Source: Casp-actino8 sp964513215 (GTDB taxonomy: Bacteria > Actinomycetota > Acidimicrobiia > Acidimicrobiales > Ilumatobacteraceae). Taken from it: a stretch of DNA of 53,660 bases. The notes under the pieces were generated by a model, which searched no databases, was not told where the DNA came from, and was given only the letters and a program-made list of their open reading frames with translations. The stretch lies in the NCBI GenBank assembly GCA_964513215.1, contig CAZELU010000011.1:1-53660 (forward strand). Direction: 5' to 3'. Below, piece by piece: positions 1-7,660 of this stretch; position 1 is the first letter of the stretch; each line of letters opens with the position of its first letter. A program made the position numbers and the translations under genes.

Positions 1-1137
1 CCGTTCGCCGACTTCGACACGCAGAGCGCCGCTCTGCTCGCCGGTGAAGTCGACTTCATCTATCCGCAGTTCTTCGCTGGCATCTCCGACGCTCTGAGCG
101 ACGCGAACGTCACCAGCCAGATCGACTTCGGTGGCGACTACGAAGGTTTCTACCTGCAGTCCGATCCGGCTCGTGGCGGCCCGTTCGCCGATCCGATCTT
201 CCGCGAGGCTTTCGCCAAGTCGATCGACCGTGACGCCGTCTTCGAGCAGATCTACATCCCGCTGTCGGAAGGCAAGGGCAAGTTGCTCAATTGCGGTCCG
301 ATCGTCCCCGGCCAGTACTGCGATGACGCGTTCGCCGATCAGTACGACCCGGAGGGTGCAGCCGCTCTCCTCGAGGCCAATGGTTGGGCCAAGAACGGTG
401 AAGGTTTCTGGGCCAAGGACGGCACTGCGCCGACCATTCGCTGGATCATCAACACCGGCAACACCCGCCGTGAGAACACCCAGGCCTTCTTGATTCCGCT
501 GCTCCAGGCGGCCGGTTTCAACGTCGTGGCCGACAACTGCGATGCCGCTTGCTACTTCCAGCAGCGTCTCCCAGCCCTCGACTACGACATGGCCATGTAC
601 ATCAGCACCGCTCCGCCGGACCCGGCGTACCTCGTGAGCTCCTTCACCTGTGCGCAGATTCCGAGTGAGGCCAACAGCCAGCAGGGTCAGAACTCCACTG
701 GTTGGTGCAACGAGGAAGCCAGCGCGCTTCTCGAGAAGTCGGACGTGACCGTCGACGAAGCCGAGCGTGCTCAGCTCGTCAAGGATGCGCTCGCGCTCAT
801 GGCCGCGGACCACGTGATGCTCCCGCTGTTCCAGTTCCCGAAGTCGGGCTTCTGGCGCACCGACCGCCTCGGCGGTCCGGTGGGTGCTGAACTCAACAAC
901 TACCGCGCGTTCAACAACTTCTCGAAGTGGGAAGACGTCGATGGCGACGGCCAGATCATCATCGGTGCCGAACAGTGGCCCGAGTGTCTGAACCCCGTCA
1001 CCGAGTGCGCCAACTCGTCGTGGATGGTGTGGCTCACCGCCTTCCCCATCCTCCCGAACGTGTGGGACACCACCAACGACGGCAAGTTCGCGATCACCAA
1101 CCTCGTGACCCAGGAGCCGGTCGTCGAGGTTCTCTGA
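1..1137 (+). CDS. ABC transporter substrate-binding protein, family 5 (peptide), 5' partial
   Basis: The open frame runs from base 1 to TGA 1135-1137, giving 378 residues without the start. It is the C-terminal part of a DppA/OppA-type periplasmic or lipid-anchored solute-binding protein. The family-typical stretch FREAFAKSIDRDAVFEQIY is followed by a lobe ending in aromatic- and Asp-rich sequence. Several Cys pairs (YCDD, DNCDAACY, PECLNPVTEC) fit an exported, disulfide-bonded protein. It is followed by two permeases and two ATPases on the same strand, so it supplies ligand to that importer. The N-terminal signal sequence and lobe I lie outside the window. Peptide is the family's usual ligand, but the real substrate cannot be read from sequence. 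Confidence 0.9.
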   Translation, partial: PFADFDTQSAALLAGEVDFIYPQFFAGISDALSDANVTSQIDFGGDYEGFYLQSDPARGGPFADPIFREAFAKSIDRDAVFEQIYIPLSEGKGKLLNCGPIVPGQYCDDAFADQYDPEGAAALLEANGWAKNGEGFWAKDGTAPTIRWIINTGNTRRENTQAFLIPLLQAAGFNVVADNCDAACYFQQRLPALDYDMAMYISTAPPDPAYLVSSFTCAQIPSEANSQQGQNSTGWCNEEASALLEKSDVTVDEAERAQLVKDALALMAADHVMLPLFQFPKSGFWRTDRLGGPVGAELNNYRAFNNFSKWEDVDGDGQIIIGAEQWPECLNPVTECANSSWMVWLTAFPILPNVWDTTNDGKFAITNLVTQEPVVEVL

Positions 1138-1159
1138 TCCCGATCAGAAACTCGTGAGG

Positions 1160-1189
1160 CGAGGGGCCGGTCTTTCGACCGGCCCCTCG
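1160..1189 (+). terminator. strong hairpin between binding protein and permease genes
   Basis: A perfect 13-bp GC-rich stem (1160-1172 with 1177-1189) closes a TTTC loop and is followed by the T-rich run TTCTCGTTT. It lies 22 bases after the binding-protein stop. By position it acts as an intrinsic terminator or partial attenuator that also stabilises the abundant binding-protein mRNA, a common arrangement in ABC importer operons. Confidence 0.8.
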
Positions 1190-1197
1190 TTCTCGTT

Positions 1198-1203
1198 TAT
1201 GCT
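1198..1203 (+). promoter_or_regulatory. candidate -10 element TATGCT for the permease genes
   Basis: TATGCT lies directly after the terminator hairpin and 32 bases before the GTG start at 1236, with a purine-rich RBS (GGGGGAG, 1224-1230) between them. It could restart transcription of the four downstream transporter genes. No clear -35 is visible because the hairpin occupies that region. Confidence 0.4.
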
Positions 1204-1235
1204 CGAAGAGCACACCAGGGGGCGGGGGAGATTCC

Positions 1236-1946
1236 GTGTTCAGATTCGTGATGAGGCGTTTGATGTGGGCCCTGCCCATGACGCTGATCATCACGTTCGT
1301 GGTGTACGTGGCGCTCCGGGTCGGCACCGATCCGTTGGCCAGTTATCTGCGCGTCAATCAGCGGGCCTCGCCGAAGAAGATCCAGCAGTACATCGAGACC
1401 AACGGTCTGTACGAGGGTTTCGGGGGCTACGTGCGGGGCTATCTGCAGTGGCTGCAGGGTTTCGTCACGTTCGATTGGCCGCGCAGCATCAAGGGCAGCC
1501 GCGAGGTGTGGCCCGAATTCCGTGATGCGATGTTCAACACCCTCCGGCTGGGTCTGACCGCGACCTTTCTGGGCATCTTGATCGGTCTGTCATTCGGAAT
1601 CTTCGTGGCCTTGAAGCCCGGTGGTCTGCGGGATGCGACGGTGAGCACCTCGTCGTTCGTGGCGATCTCCACTCCGCCCTATGTGTCGGCTCTCCTTCTT
1701 CAGCTTCTCTTCGCGGTCTANNNNNNNNNNNNNNNNNNNNNNNNNNNNNNNNNNNNNNNNNNNNNNNNNNNNNNNNNNNNNNNNNNNNNNNNNNNNNNNN
1801 NNNNNNNNNNNNNNNNNNNNTACGACAACGGCGATTTCCCGCAGATGATGCCGTGGATGTTCTTCTTCACCCTCGTGGTGATCGCCTTCAACCTTCTCGC
1901 CGACGTCTTGTACGCGGTGCTCGACCCGAGGATCCGCCTTGGCTGA
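1236..1946 (+). CDS. ABC transporter permease, DppB/OppB type, interrupted by an assembly gap
   Basis: This is the first integral-membrane subunit of the peptide-type importer. The start GTG 1236 follows GGGGGAG by 5 bases. The N-terminus has the family's first helix (RRLMWALPMTLIITFVVYVA) and an extracytoplasmic loop, then a second helix (GLTATFLGILIGLSFGIFVA). The end has the typical last helix and the DPRIR motif (VLYAVLDPRIRLG). Bases 1721-1820 are N. The visible parts sum to about 200 residues against 310-340 usual for the family, and the cytoplasmic EAA loop is missing, so the gap hides more than its nominal length. The gene overlaps the next one by 8 bases. Confidence 0.85.
   Translation: MFRFVMRRLMWALPMTLIITFVVYVALRVGTDPLASYLRVNQRASPKKIQQYIETNGLYEGFGGYVRGYLQWLQGFVTFDWPRSIKGSREVWPEFRDAMFNTLRLGLTATFLGILIGLSFGIFVALKPGGLRDATVSTSSFVAISTPPYVSALLLQLLFAVXXXXXXXXXXXXXXXXXXXXXXXXXXXXXXXXXXYDNGDFPQMMPWMFFFTLVVIAFNLLADVLYAVLDPRIRLG
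1721..1820. other. assembly gap (100 N)
   Basis: Exactly 100 N, a conventional placeholder rather than a measured length. The flanks share no repeat, unlike the second gap in this window. From the usual length of DppB-type permeases, roughly 100 residues are likely missing here, well over the 33 that 100 bases could encode. Confidence 0.95.
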
Positions 1947-2925
1947 CGAACTCGCACCGAACGCGCCTGACTCCGTCTCGCCGGCCGATTCGTCGGTCGG
2001 ACTGCGAGCCGAGTCCATGTCGCCGCGGCGCATGGCGGTGCGGCGCTTCACGAAGCACCGGGCCGCTCTGGTGTCGCTGATCATCCTGGGCATCATGGTT
2101 CTCTTCATCCTGTTGGCACCCTTCACGGCGCGGTACGGGGTGAACGAGGCCGTCTTCAAGACCAGTCCGGAGAACCCGAACTCGTTCCTCAGTCCGCGCG
2201 GCATCGCCTGGCTCGGCACCGACGACATCGGTCGTGACCTCTACAGCCGGCTCATCTACGGGCTTCGCGTCTCGATCCTGATCGGGCTGGCGTCGGCCTT
2301 CTTCGGCACGATTCTCGGGGTGGCCATCGGTGCGTTGGCGGGTCTGCGCGGTGGCTGGATCGACGATCTGTTGATGCGAGTCACCGATCTTTTCCTCGCG
2401 TTCCCCTTCCTCGTGACGCTCCTGGTTCTGCGGAGCGTGATGTCGAACGTTCCGTGGCTCAAACCGATCGTCGGCAATCCCACGTCCATTCGCTTCGTCG
2501 TGGTTCTCTTCGTGTTGTTCGGGTGGATGGGAGTGGCCCGCTTGATGCGTGGTCAGGTATTGGCGCTCAAAGAGCGTGAGTTCGTCGAAGCCGCGCGGGC
2601 GCTCGGAGCCAGCAACACGCGCATCGTCTTGCGCCACCTTCTGCCCAATTCGGCCGGTCCGATCCTCGTCGCGCTCACGTTCGCGGTGTCGGGCAACATC
2701 ATCGCCGAAGCGACTCTGGGCTTCTTCGGGTACGGACCACAGCCCGGTGCCGGGGCGACCTCGCTCGGCAAGTTGGTCGGTAGCGCCAAGGGCGCCCTCC
2801 TGCCCGGTTACTGGTGGTTGGTGGTCTTCCCGTGCGTGATCCTGATCCTCGTGTCGTTGTGCGTCAACTTCGTCGGAGACGGGTTGCGAGATGCGACCGA
2901 TCCGAAGCTCGAAGGAAATCGCTGA
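1939..2925 (+). CDS. ABC transporter permease, DppC/OppC type
   Basis: Second membrane subunit of the importer, 328 residues from TTG 1939 or 302 from an in-frame ATG at 2017 (MSPRRMAVRRFTKHRAALVS). The TTG start overlaps the upstream gene by 8 bases and implies translational coupling. Sequence landmarks are the OppC N-terminal helix, LGTDDIGRDLYSRLIYGLR, and the cytoplasmic EAA loop (EFVEAARALGASNTRIVLRHLLPN) that docks on the ATPase. The C-terminus has the late helices and GDGLRDATDPKL. It forms the pore with the preceding permease. Confidence 0.92.
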   Translation: MADELAPNAPDSVSPADSSVGLRAESMSPRRMAVRRFTKHRAALVSLIILGIMVLFILLAPFTARYGVNEAVFKTSPENPNSFLSPRGIAWLGTDDIGRDLYSRLIYGLRVSILIGLASAFFGTILGVAIGALAGLRGGWIDDLLMRVTDLFLAFPFLVTLLVLRSVMSNVPWLKPIVGNPTSIRFVVVLFVLFGWMGVARLMRGQVLALKEREFVEAARALGASNTRIVLRHLLPNSAGPILVALTFAVSGNIIAEATLGFFGYGPQPGAGATSLGKLVGSAKGALLPGYWWLVVFPCVILILVSLCVNFVGDGLRDATDPKLEGNR

Positions 2926-3902
2926 TGTCGGGCGAAGCTGTGCTCTCGTTGCGTGACTTCAGGGTCACGTTCCCCACATTGTTCGGTGAGGTGCAAGCCG
3001 TACGCGGAATCGACCTCGACGTGCGCGCTGGGGAGATCCTCGGCGTGGTGGGCGAGTCGGGTTCGGGCAAGTCGGTCACGTTCCTCGGGCTCATGGGCCT
3101 TCTGCCCAAAGGGGCCCGCATCTCGGGCTCGGCCACGGTGAACGGAACCGAGCTGGTGGGTGCGCCCCGTCAGGTGTTGCGCGAGGTTCGTGGACGCAAG
3201 GTCGCCATGATCTTCCAGGATCCGTTGTCGGCGCTGAACCCGACCCACCGCATCGGGAACCAGATCGTGGAGATGATCCGGGCTCATCAGAGCATGAGCA
3301 AGGCGTCGGCCATGGAGCGGGCCATCGAGCTGCTCAACGACGTCGGAATCCCGCAACCCCGGGATCGGGCCCGTCAGTACCCGCACGAATTCTCGGGCGG
3401 AATGCGTCAGCGCGTGATGATCGCCATGGCGATCGCCAACGACCCCGACGTGTTGATCGCCGACGAGCCGACCACCGCCCTCGACGTGACCGTTCAGGCC
3501 CAGATCCTCGAGATTCTGCAGAAGATCCAGTCGGAGCGCCAGGCGGCCATCGTCTTGATCACCCACGATCTCGGAGTCGTGGCCCGCGTGGCTGATCGCG
3601 TGCAAGGAATGTACGCCGGCCGGGTGGTCGAGCGGGGTCCGGTCGCGTCGCTCTACGACCATCCGTCGCATCCGTACACGCAAGGACTCCTTCGTTCGTT
3701 GCCGACCGTGGGACGAGATCGATTGGTTCCCATTCCGGGCTCGCCGCCCAACATGATCGAGCCTCCGTCGGGTTGCGCCTTCCGGGTTCGTTGCCCACAC
3801 GCAATCGACGAGTGCGCGGTCGAAATTCCGGAGCTGCGTACCGTGGGCGATCTGGAGTCGGCCTGCTTGCGAGCCGACGAGTTGAGAGCGGTGGGTTCGT
3901 GA
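2925..3902 (+). CDS. peptide-type ABC transporter ATP-binding protein, DppD/OppD type
   Basis: ATPase of 325 residues. ATG 2925 overlaps the preceding TGA by one base (TGATG) and has GAAGGAA upstream. Walker A is GESGSGKS (43-50), signature SGGMRQR begins at 157, Walker B is VLIADEP (D180/E181), and the H-loop lies in LITHDLG. The C-terminus carries the oligopeptide-transporter domain with the Cys-rich PPSGCAFRVRCPHAIDEC segment, which in this subfamily can hold an iron-sulfur cluster. It pairs with the next ATPase to power the two permeases. Confidence 0.93.
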   Translation: MSGEAVLSLRDFRVTFPTLFGEVQAVRGIDLDVRAGEILGVVGESGSGKSVTFLGLMGLLPKGARISGSATVNGTELVGAPRQVLREVRGRKVAMIFQDPLSALNPTHRIGNQIVEMIRAHQSMSKASAMERAIELLNDVGIPQPRDRARQYPHEFSGGMRQRVMIAMAIANDPDVLIADEPTTALDVTVQAQILEILQKIQSERQAAIVLITHDLGVVARVADRVQGMYAGRVVERGPVASLYDHPSHPYTQGLLRSLPTVGRDRLVPIPGSPPNMIEPPSGCAFRVRCPHAIDECAVEIPELRTVGDLESACLRADELRAVGS

Positions 3903-4873
3903 GCACCGAGCCGATTCTCGACGTGAACGGACTGGTGAAGCACTTCACCGTCAAGACGTCGCGCGGTGTTCGCGCATACAAGAACGTCGTACAAGCGGTG
4001 TCGGGTGTCTCCTTCTCGGTGCGTCCTGGTGAAACTTTGGGCTTGGTCGGGGAGTCGGGTTCGGGCAAGACCACCGTTGGCCGTTGCGTTCTCCGTCTGG
4101 TCGAACCCACGGCCGGGTCGGTGCGGTTCCAAGGCGAAGAGTTGGTCGGAATGCGCGCCGATCGGCTGCGTGAGTTGCGTCGTGACATGCAGATCGTCTT
4201 CCAGGATCCGTACGCATCGCTCGACCCCCGTCTCACCGTGGGCACATCCATCGCCGAGCCGCTCGAAGTTCAGAAGATCCCCGGTGATCATCAGGCGCGA
4301 GTGAAAGAGCTTCTCGAGTTGGTGGGTTTGTCACCCGATCACTCCCGACGCTTCCCGCACGAGTTCAGCGGCGGGCAACGTCAGCGCATCGGAATCGCGC
4401 GCGCCTTGGCCTCGAATCCGAAGTTGCTCGTTCTCGACGAACCGGTGTCGGCTCTCGACGTGAGTATCCAGGCCGGAGTGGTGAACCTGCTGGCCGATCT
4501 CCAGGATCAGTTGGGTCTTGCGTACGTGTTCATCGCCCACGACTTGTCGGTGGTGCGCCATGTGTCGCACAGCGTGGCGGTGATGTATCTCGGCAAATTG
4601 GTGGAAGTGGCCACGGCCGAGACGTTGTACGAGCGGGCCTCGCATCCGTACACCCGAGCGTTGCTCTCGGCCATTCCGGTGCCCGATCCGGGCGTCGAGC
4701 GGGGACGGCGGCGGATCATGCTCGAAGGTGACGTTCCGAGCCCGATCGATCCGCCGTCAGGATGTCGATTCCGGACCCGCTGTCCGAAGGCCCAGGACCA
4801 CTGTGCGGTCGAGGAGCCAGCCCTCATCGACCGAGGTCAGGGCCACCCGGTGGCCTGCCACTTTCCCGACTGA
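3899..4873 (+). CDS. peptide-type ABC transporter ATP-binding protein, DppF/OppF type
   Basis: Second ATPase of the importer, 324 residues. GTG 3899 forms a GTGA overlap with the preceding stop. Walker A GESGSGKT (51-58), signature SGGQRQR, Walker B LLVLDEPVSALD and H-loop FIAHDLS are all intact. The C-terminal oligopeptide domain ends in PPSGCRFRTRCPKAQDHC. The heterodimer with the upstream ATPase is the standard Dpp/Opp arrangement. This is the last gene of the transporter operon; secG begins 19 bases later. Confidence 0.93.
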   Translation: MSTEPILDVNGLVKHFTVKTSRGVRAYKNVVQAVSGVSFSVRPGETLGLVGESGSGKTTVGRCVLRLVEPTAGSVRFQGEELVGMRADRLRELRRDMQIVFQDPYASLDPRLTVGTSIAEPLEVQKIPGDHQARVKELLELVGLSPDHSRRFPHEFSGGQRQRIGIARALASNPKLLVLDEPVSALDVSIQAGVVNLLADLQDQLGLAYVFIAHDLSVVRHVSHSVAVMYLGKLVEVATAETLYERASHPYTRALLSAIPVPDPGVERGRRRIMLEGDVPSPIDPPSGCRFRTRCPKAQDHCAVEEPALIDRGQGHPVACHFPD

Positions 4874-4892
4874 GGCAGTAGGCTCGAAGGCC

Positions 4893-5132
4893 GTGCGCGA
4901 CATCATCATGTACCTCATGGTCGTCATCAACATCGTGTCGACGATCGGGATGATCGCTGGCATCCTCATGCACAGCGGCAAGGGCGGCGGTCTCTCCGAC
5001 ATGTTCGGCGGCGGCAGTGGTGCGGCACTCGGTTCGGCAGCAGCCGAGCGGAACCTCAATCGCATCACGTTCGTGCTCGCTCTGGTCTGGACCGTTTCGG
5101 TCCTCAGCCTGGGCTTTCTCCTCGTGCGGTGA
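4893..5132 (+). CDS. secG: preprotein translocase subunit SecG
   Basis: Small two-helix membrane protein of 79 residues that assists SecYE-dependent export. It shows an N-terminal helix (MYLMVVINIVSTIGMIAGILM), the conserved SecG linker with the phenylalanine-glycine rich GKGGGLSDMFGGG and AAERNLNRIT, and a C-terminal helix. GTG 4893 lies 8 bases after TAGGCT (4879-4884), a plausible -10 for a leaderless message. An alternative ATG is at 4908. A tRNA-Leu gene follows immediately. Confidence 0.92.
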   Translation: MRDIIMYLMVVINIVSTIGMIAGILMHSGKGGGLSDMFGGGSGAALGSAAAERNLNRITFVLALVWTVSVLSLGFLLVR

Positions 5133-5146
5133 TCGACGCCCGGCTG

Positions 5147-5152
5147 TATCGT
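5147..5152 (+). promoter_or_regulatory. candidate -10 TATCGT for tRNA-Leu
   Basis: TATCGT lies 11 bases before the first base of the mature tRNA, a distance that leaves a short 5' leader for RNase P. Assigned by position and hexamer match only. Confidence 0.4.
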
Positions 5153-5163
5153 TCTCACTCCAC

Positions 5164-5250
5164 GTCGAAGTGGCGGAATAGGCAGACGCGCTAGCTTGAG
5201 GGGCTAGTGATCGTAAGATCGTGGGGGTTCAAGTCCCCCCTTCGACACCA
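5164..5250 (+). tRNA. tRNA-Leu (anticodon GAG)
   Basis: 87 bases including an encoded CCA. The acceptor stem is GTCGAAG (5164-5170) with CTTCGAC (5240-5246), discriminator A, then CCA. The anticodon stem CTAGC/GCTAG closes the loop TTGAGGG, giving anticodon GAG, which reads CUC and CUU leucine codons. A long variable arm (TGATCGTAAGATCGT region) is the class II feature of tRNA-Leu, followed by the T arm GGGGGTTCAAGTCCCCC. Confidence 0.95.
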
Positions 5251-5296
5251 GTGACACTTGTGGGGTCGCCGCGGCGCTCCGAGAAGGACCCCTGAC

Positions 5297-5302
5297 TAGC
5301 GT
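5297..5302 (+). promoter_or_regulatory. -10 element TAGCGT, leaderless type
   Basis: TAGCGT is exactly six bases before GTG 5309, the spacing seen at eight other genes in this window. It favours 5309 over the slightly longer start at GTG 5303 for the protease gene. Confidence 0.5.
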
Positions 5303-5308
5303 GTGCGC

Positions 5309-7033
5309 GTGGTCGTCCGTCGCCGCTTGGCTCTCGTCGCGTGCTCGCTTCTCTTGGTTGCCTGGACGCCGGTCGACTCCGACCCGCCCGTCGCTGATAC
5401 CGACGGCGATCGCGCGGCGCAGATCATCGGAGGAACGCCAGCCCCGTTGAACTGGGGCTCGGTCGTGGCGCGCATCGTCACCGCCGGTGGAAGTCTGTGC
5501 TCGGGCACGTTCATCAGTGCGTCTTGGGTCCTCACGGCTGGCCACTGCATCGAGGATCGTGCGACGGTCTACGCGGGATCGACCTCGGTGGCTTCCTTGG
5601 TATCGATGGGGGGTGCGGCCGGAGTTGCCCACCCGTATTTCTCCATCACGAGCCTGTCCATCCGCTACGACTTCGGCTTGTACCGCCTCGATGCGCCAGC
5701 GCCGATCGATCCACTTCTGGTTCCGTCGCTCGCGTCGTACGACGACACCTGGGCCTGGCAGACCGGTGGTGCGGTGACCGTGCTCGGTTGGGGTCGCACG
5801 TCGGCCGGTGGGCCGGTCAGCTCGAACCTGCTCTCCGCCGATCTGAACGTCGTGTCGGACGTCGACTGTGCGACTCTCGATCTCGCACTCGGAAACATCT
5901 ACGACCCGTCGACCGCGGTGTGCGCACGTTCGCCGATCGCGTCCGCGTGCAACGGTGATTCGGGTGGACCGGTCGTGGCTCTCGGAGCCGACAACAAATA
6001 CCGGATCGTGGGTGTCACGAGTTACGGCCCCATCGACTGTGTGGGCCAATCGGTCGCAGCCTGGGTCCCGGCTGGTCTGGCCTGGGTGCGTTCGGTGTCC
6101 GGGCTCGAGTTGGGCGGGACGACGGCGATCACCGGAGGTCTCGTCGTGACCCGAATTTTCGGCGCTGATCGCTTCGAGACGGCGGCGGCGGTCACGGCCG
6201 ACTGGCGTGCGACCGACGAGGTCTTCATCGCCACTGGAACGAAGTTTCCCGATGCGTTGGCGGCGGGAGCGGCCGCAGCCCGATTCGACGCGCCGGTTCT
6301 GCTCGTCGATGCGACGGGAGTTCCGGAGTCGACTCGGCTCGAACTCCTTCGACTCAAGCCCAGCAAGGTGTACATCGCCGGGGGAACCTCGGCCGTCGCG
6401 GAATCGGTCGTTCAGCAGCTTCGAGCGATCGGCTCGTACGAGATCATCCGGATCGGTGGAGCCGATCGATACGAGACTGCGAACAAATTCACGCAGACTG
6501 CCTGGGTTGCCCAGACCAACCCGACTGTCTGGGTCGCGAGTGGTCGCGATTTCGCCGATCCACTGATCGCCGCCGCGGCCGCGGCCGTGTACGACCGCCC
6601 CTTCGTGCTCATCGACGGAATCAATCCCTTGCCGGCGTACACGAAGCAGTTGATCCAAGTCCTGGCTCCCACGTCGATCAAGTTGTTGGGTGCCGACTCC
6701 TCGTTCTCGGCGGGAGTTCTGCGCGAACTCGGTTCGCTCGCCGCCGTGACCCGAATCAACGCGGTCGACGTGTCCGATCGCTCGGCGGCGGTCTGGGACG
6801 ACATGCCCATCTCGAAGTGGGCGTCGGTGGCGACGGCCAACAACTTCCCCGATGCCCTGGCCGCAGTTCCGTTCTCGGCCATCGAACCAGTGTCGCCTTT
6901 GATGCTCATACCGCCCACGTGCGTACCGTCCAGCGTGCGCGACCGAATCGCTCGACTGGGTGTCGACAATCTGGCCATCTTCGGCGGTCCGGCCGCTGTC
7001 AGCGAGCGAGTCGAGTCGCTCGGAGCCTGCTGA
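5309..7033 (+). CDS. secreted trypsin-like serine protease with cell-wall-binding repeats
   Basis: 574 residues. An N-terminal Arg-rich plus hydrophobic stretch (RRRLALVACSLLLVAW) is a signal peptide. A chymotrypsin-fold domain follows: IIGG at 39-42 (zymogen activation site), LTAGHC with His79, DFGLYRL with Asp121 and CNGDSGGP with Ser218, so the triad is complete. The residue six before the catalytic Ser is Ser212, as in chymotrypsin, not the Asp of trypsin. From about 280 to the end are three cell-wall-binding type 2 units (RIFGADRFETAAAVT, RIGGADRYETANKF and a degenerate third), which hold proteins on the envelope. It is probably a surface-anchored protease. GTG 5303 is an alternative start. 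The gene ends 6 bases from the convergent thrH. Confidence 0.9.
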   Translation: MVVRRRLALVACSLLLVAWTPVDSDPPVADTDGDRAAQIIGGTPAPLNWGSVVARIVTAGGSLCSGTFISASWVLTAGHCIEDRATVYAGSTSVASLVSMGGAAGVAHPYFSITSLSIRYDFGLYRLDAPAPIDPLLVPSLASYDDTWAWQTGGAVTVLGWGRTSAGGPVSSNLLSADLNVVSDVDCATLDLALGNIYDPSTAVCARSPIASACNGDSGGPVVALGADNKYRIVGVTSYGPIDCVGQSVAAWVPAGLAWVRSVSGLELGGTTAITGGLVVTRIFGADRFETAAAVTADWRATDEVFIATGTKFPDALAAGAAAARFDAPVLLVDATGVPESTRLELLRLKPSKVYIAGGTSAVAESVVQQLRAIGSYEIIRIGGADRYETANKFTQTAWVAQTNPTVWVASGRDFADPLIAAAAAAVYDRPFVLIDGINPLPAYTKQLIQVLAPTSIKLLGADSSFSAGVLRELGSLAAVTRINAVDVSDRSAAVWDDMPISKWASVATANNFPDALAAVPFSAIEPVSPLMLIPPTCVPSSVRDRIARLGVDNLAIFGGPAAVSERVESLGAC

Positions 7034-7039
7034 AGTCGC

Positions 7040-7660
7040 TCAGAGGTGGCTGCTGATCGCGGCCAGAAGAGCGTCGTACTCGTCGTGAGCCGTGAACTGC
7101 GGAAACTCGCGGCGCACGTTGTCGGGAGCGTGGAAGAGGAAGCCGGCATCGGCCTCGGCGAGCATCGCGGTGTCGTTGTACGAGTCGCCAGCGGCGATCA
7201 CGCGATAGTTGAGAGCCTTCAACGCGGCCACGGCGTGTCGCTTCTGGTCGCTCATCCGCAGTTCGTAGTCGACGATGCGGTCGTTCTCGACGACGAGGCG
7301 GTGACACAGCAGCGTCGGCATGCCGAGGAGACGCATGAGCGGCTGGCCGAACTGTTCGAACGTGTCGGACAGGATCAGTACTTGGGTCCGACTGCGAAGC
7401 TCGTCGAGGAACGCGCGGGCTCCCGGCAGCGGATCGAGCGATCCGATCACTGACGCGATCTTGGACATCGTGAGACCGTGTCGGTCGAGGATCTCGAGAC
7501 GGCCACGCATCAACACGTCGTAGTCGGGTTCGTCACGTGTTGTGCGGCGCAATTCGGGGATGCCGGTGGTCTCGGCGACCGCGATCCAGATCTCGGGGAC
7601 GAGGACGCCCTCGAGATCGAGGGTCACCACGGTTTGGCTGCGCGACGAGGCAACAGCCAT
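7040..7660 (-). CDS. thrH: bifunctional phosphoserine phosphatase/homoserine phosphotransferase ThrH
   Basis: HAD-superfamily protein of 206 residues, the length of Pseudomonas ThrH, which it follows closely end to end. Landmarks are motif I LDLEGVLVPEIW (nucleophile Asp15, with Glu in place of the usual second Asp, as in ThrH), PDYDVLM, VLILSDTFEQFGQPLMR, the K in SDQKRHAV, and GDSYNDTAML. The family dephosphorylates phosphoserine and can transfer the phosphate to homoserine, so it belongs to serine/threonine synthesis. The ATG shares one base with the stop of the upstream Rieske gene (TGATG), so the two are co-translated. Confidence 0.9.
   Translation of the reverse strand: MAVASSRSQTVVTLDLEGVLVPEIWIAVAETTGIPELRRTTRDEPDYDVLMRGRLEILDRHGLTMSKIASVIGSLDPLPGARAFLDELRSRTQVLILSDTFEQFGQPLMRLLGMPTLLCHRLVVENDRIVDYELRMSDQKRHAVAALKALNYRVIAAGDSYNDTAMLAEADAGFLFHAPDNVRREFPQFTAHDEYDALLAAISSHL

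Noticed and set aside
5262..5292. GGGGTC...GACCCC hairpin after tRNA-Leu as a terminator
   Set aside because: Loop of about 20 bases, only 6 bp of stem and no T-run; too weak to call.
5204..6658. 484-residue minus-strand open frame across the protease gene
   Set aside because: Low-complexity Arg/Asp/Gly-rich translation with no family pattern, opposite a gene with signal peptide, triad and repeats. It is a GC-rich shadow frame, as are the long minus-strand frames opposite the sulfatase (11446-13431).
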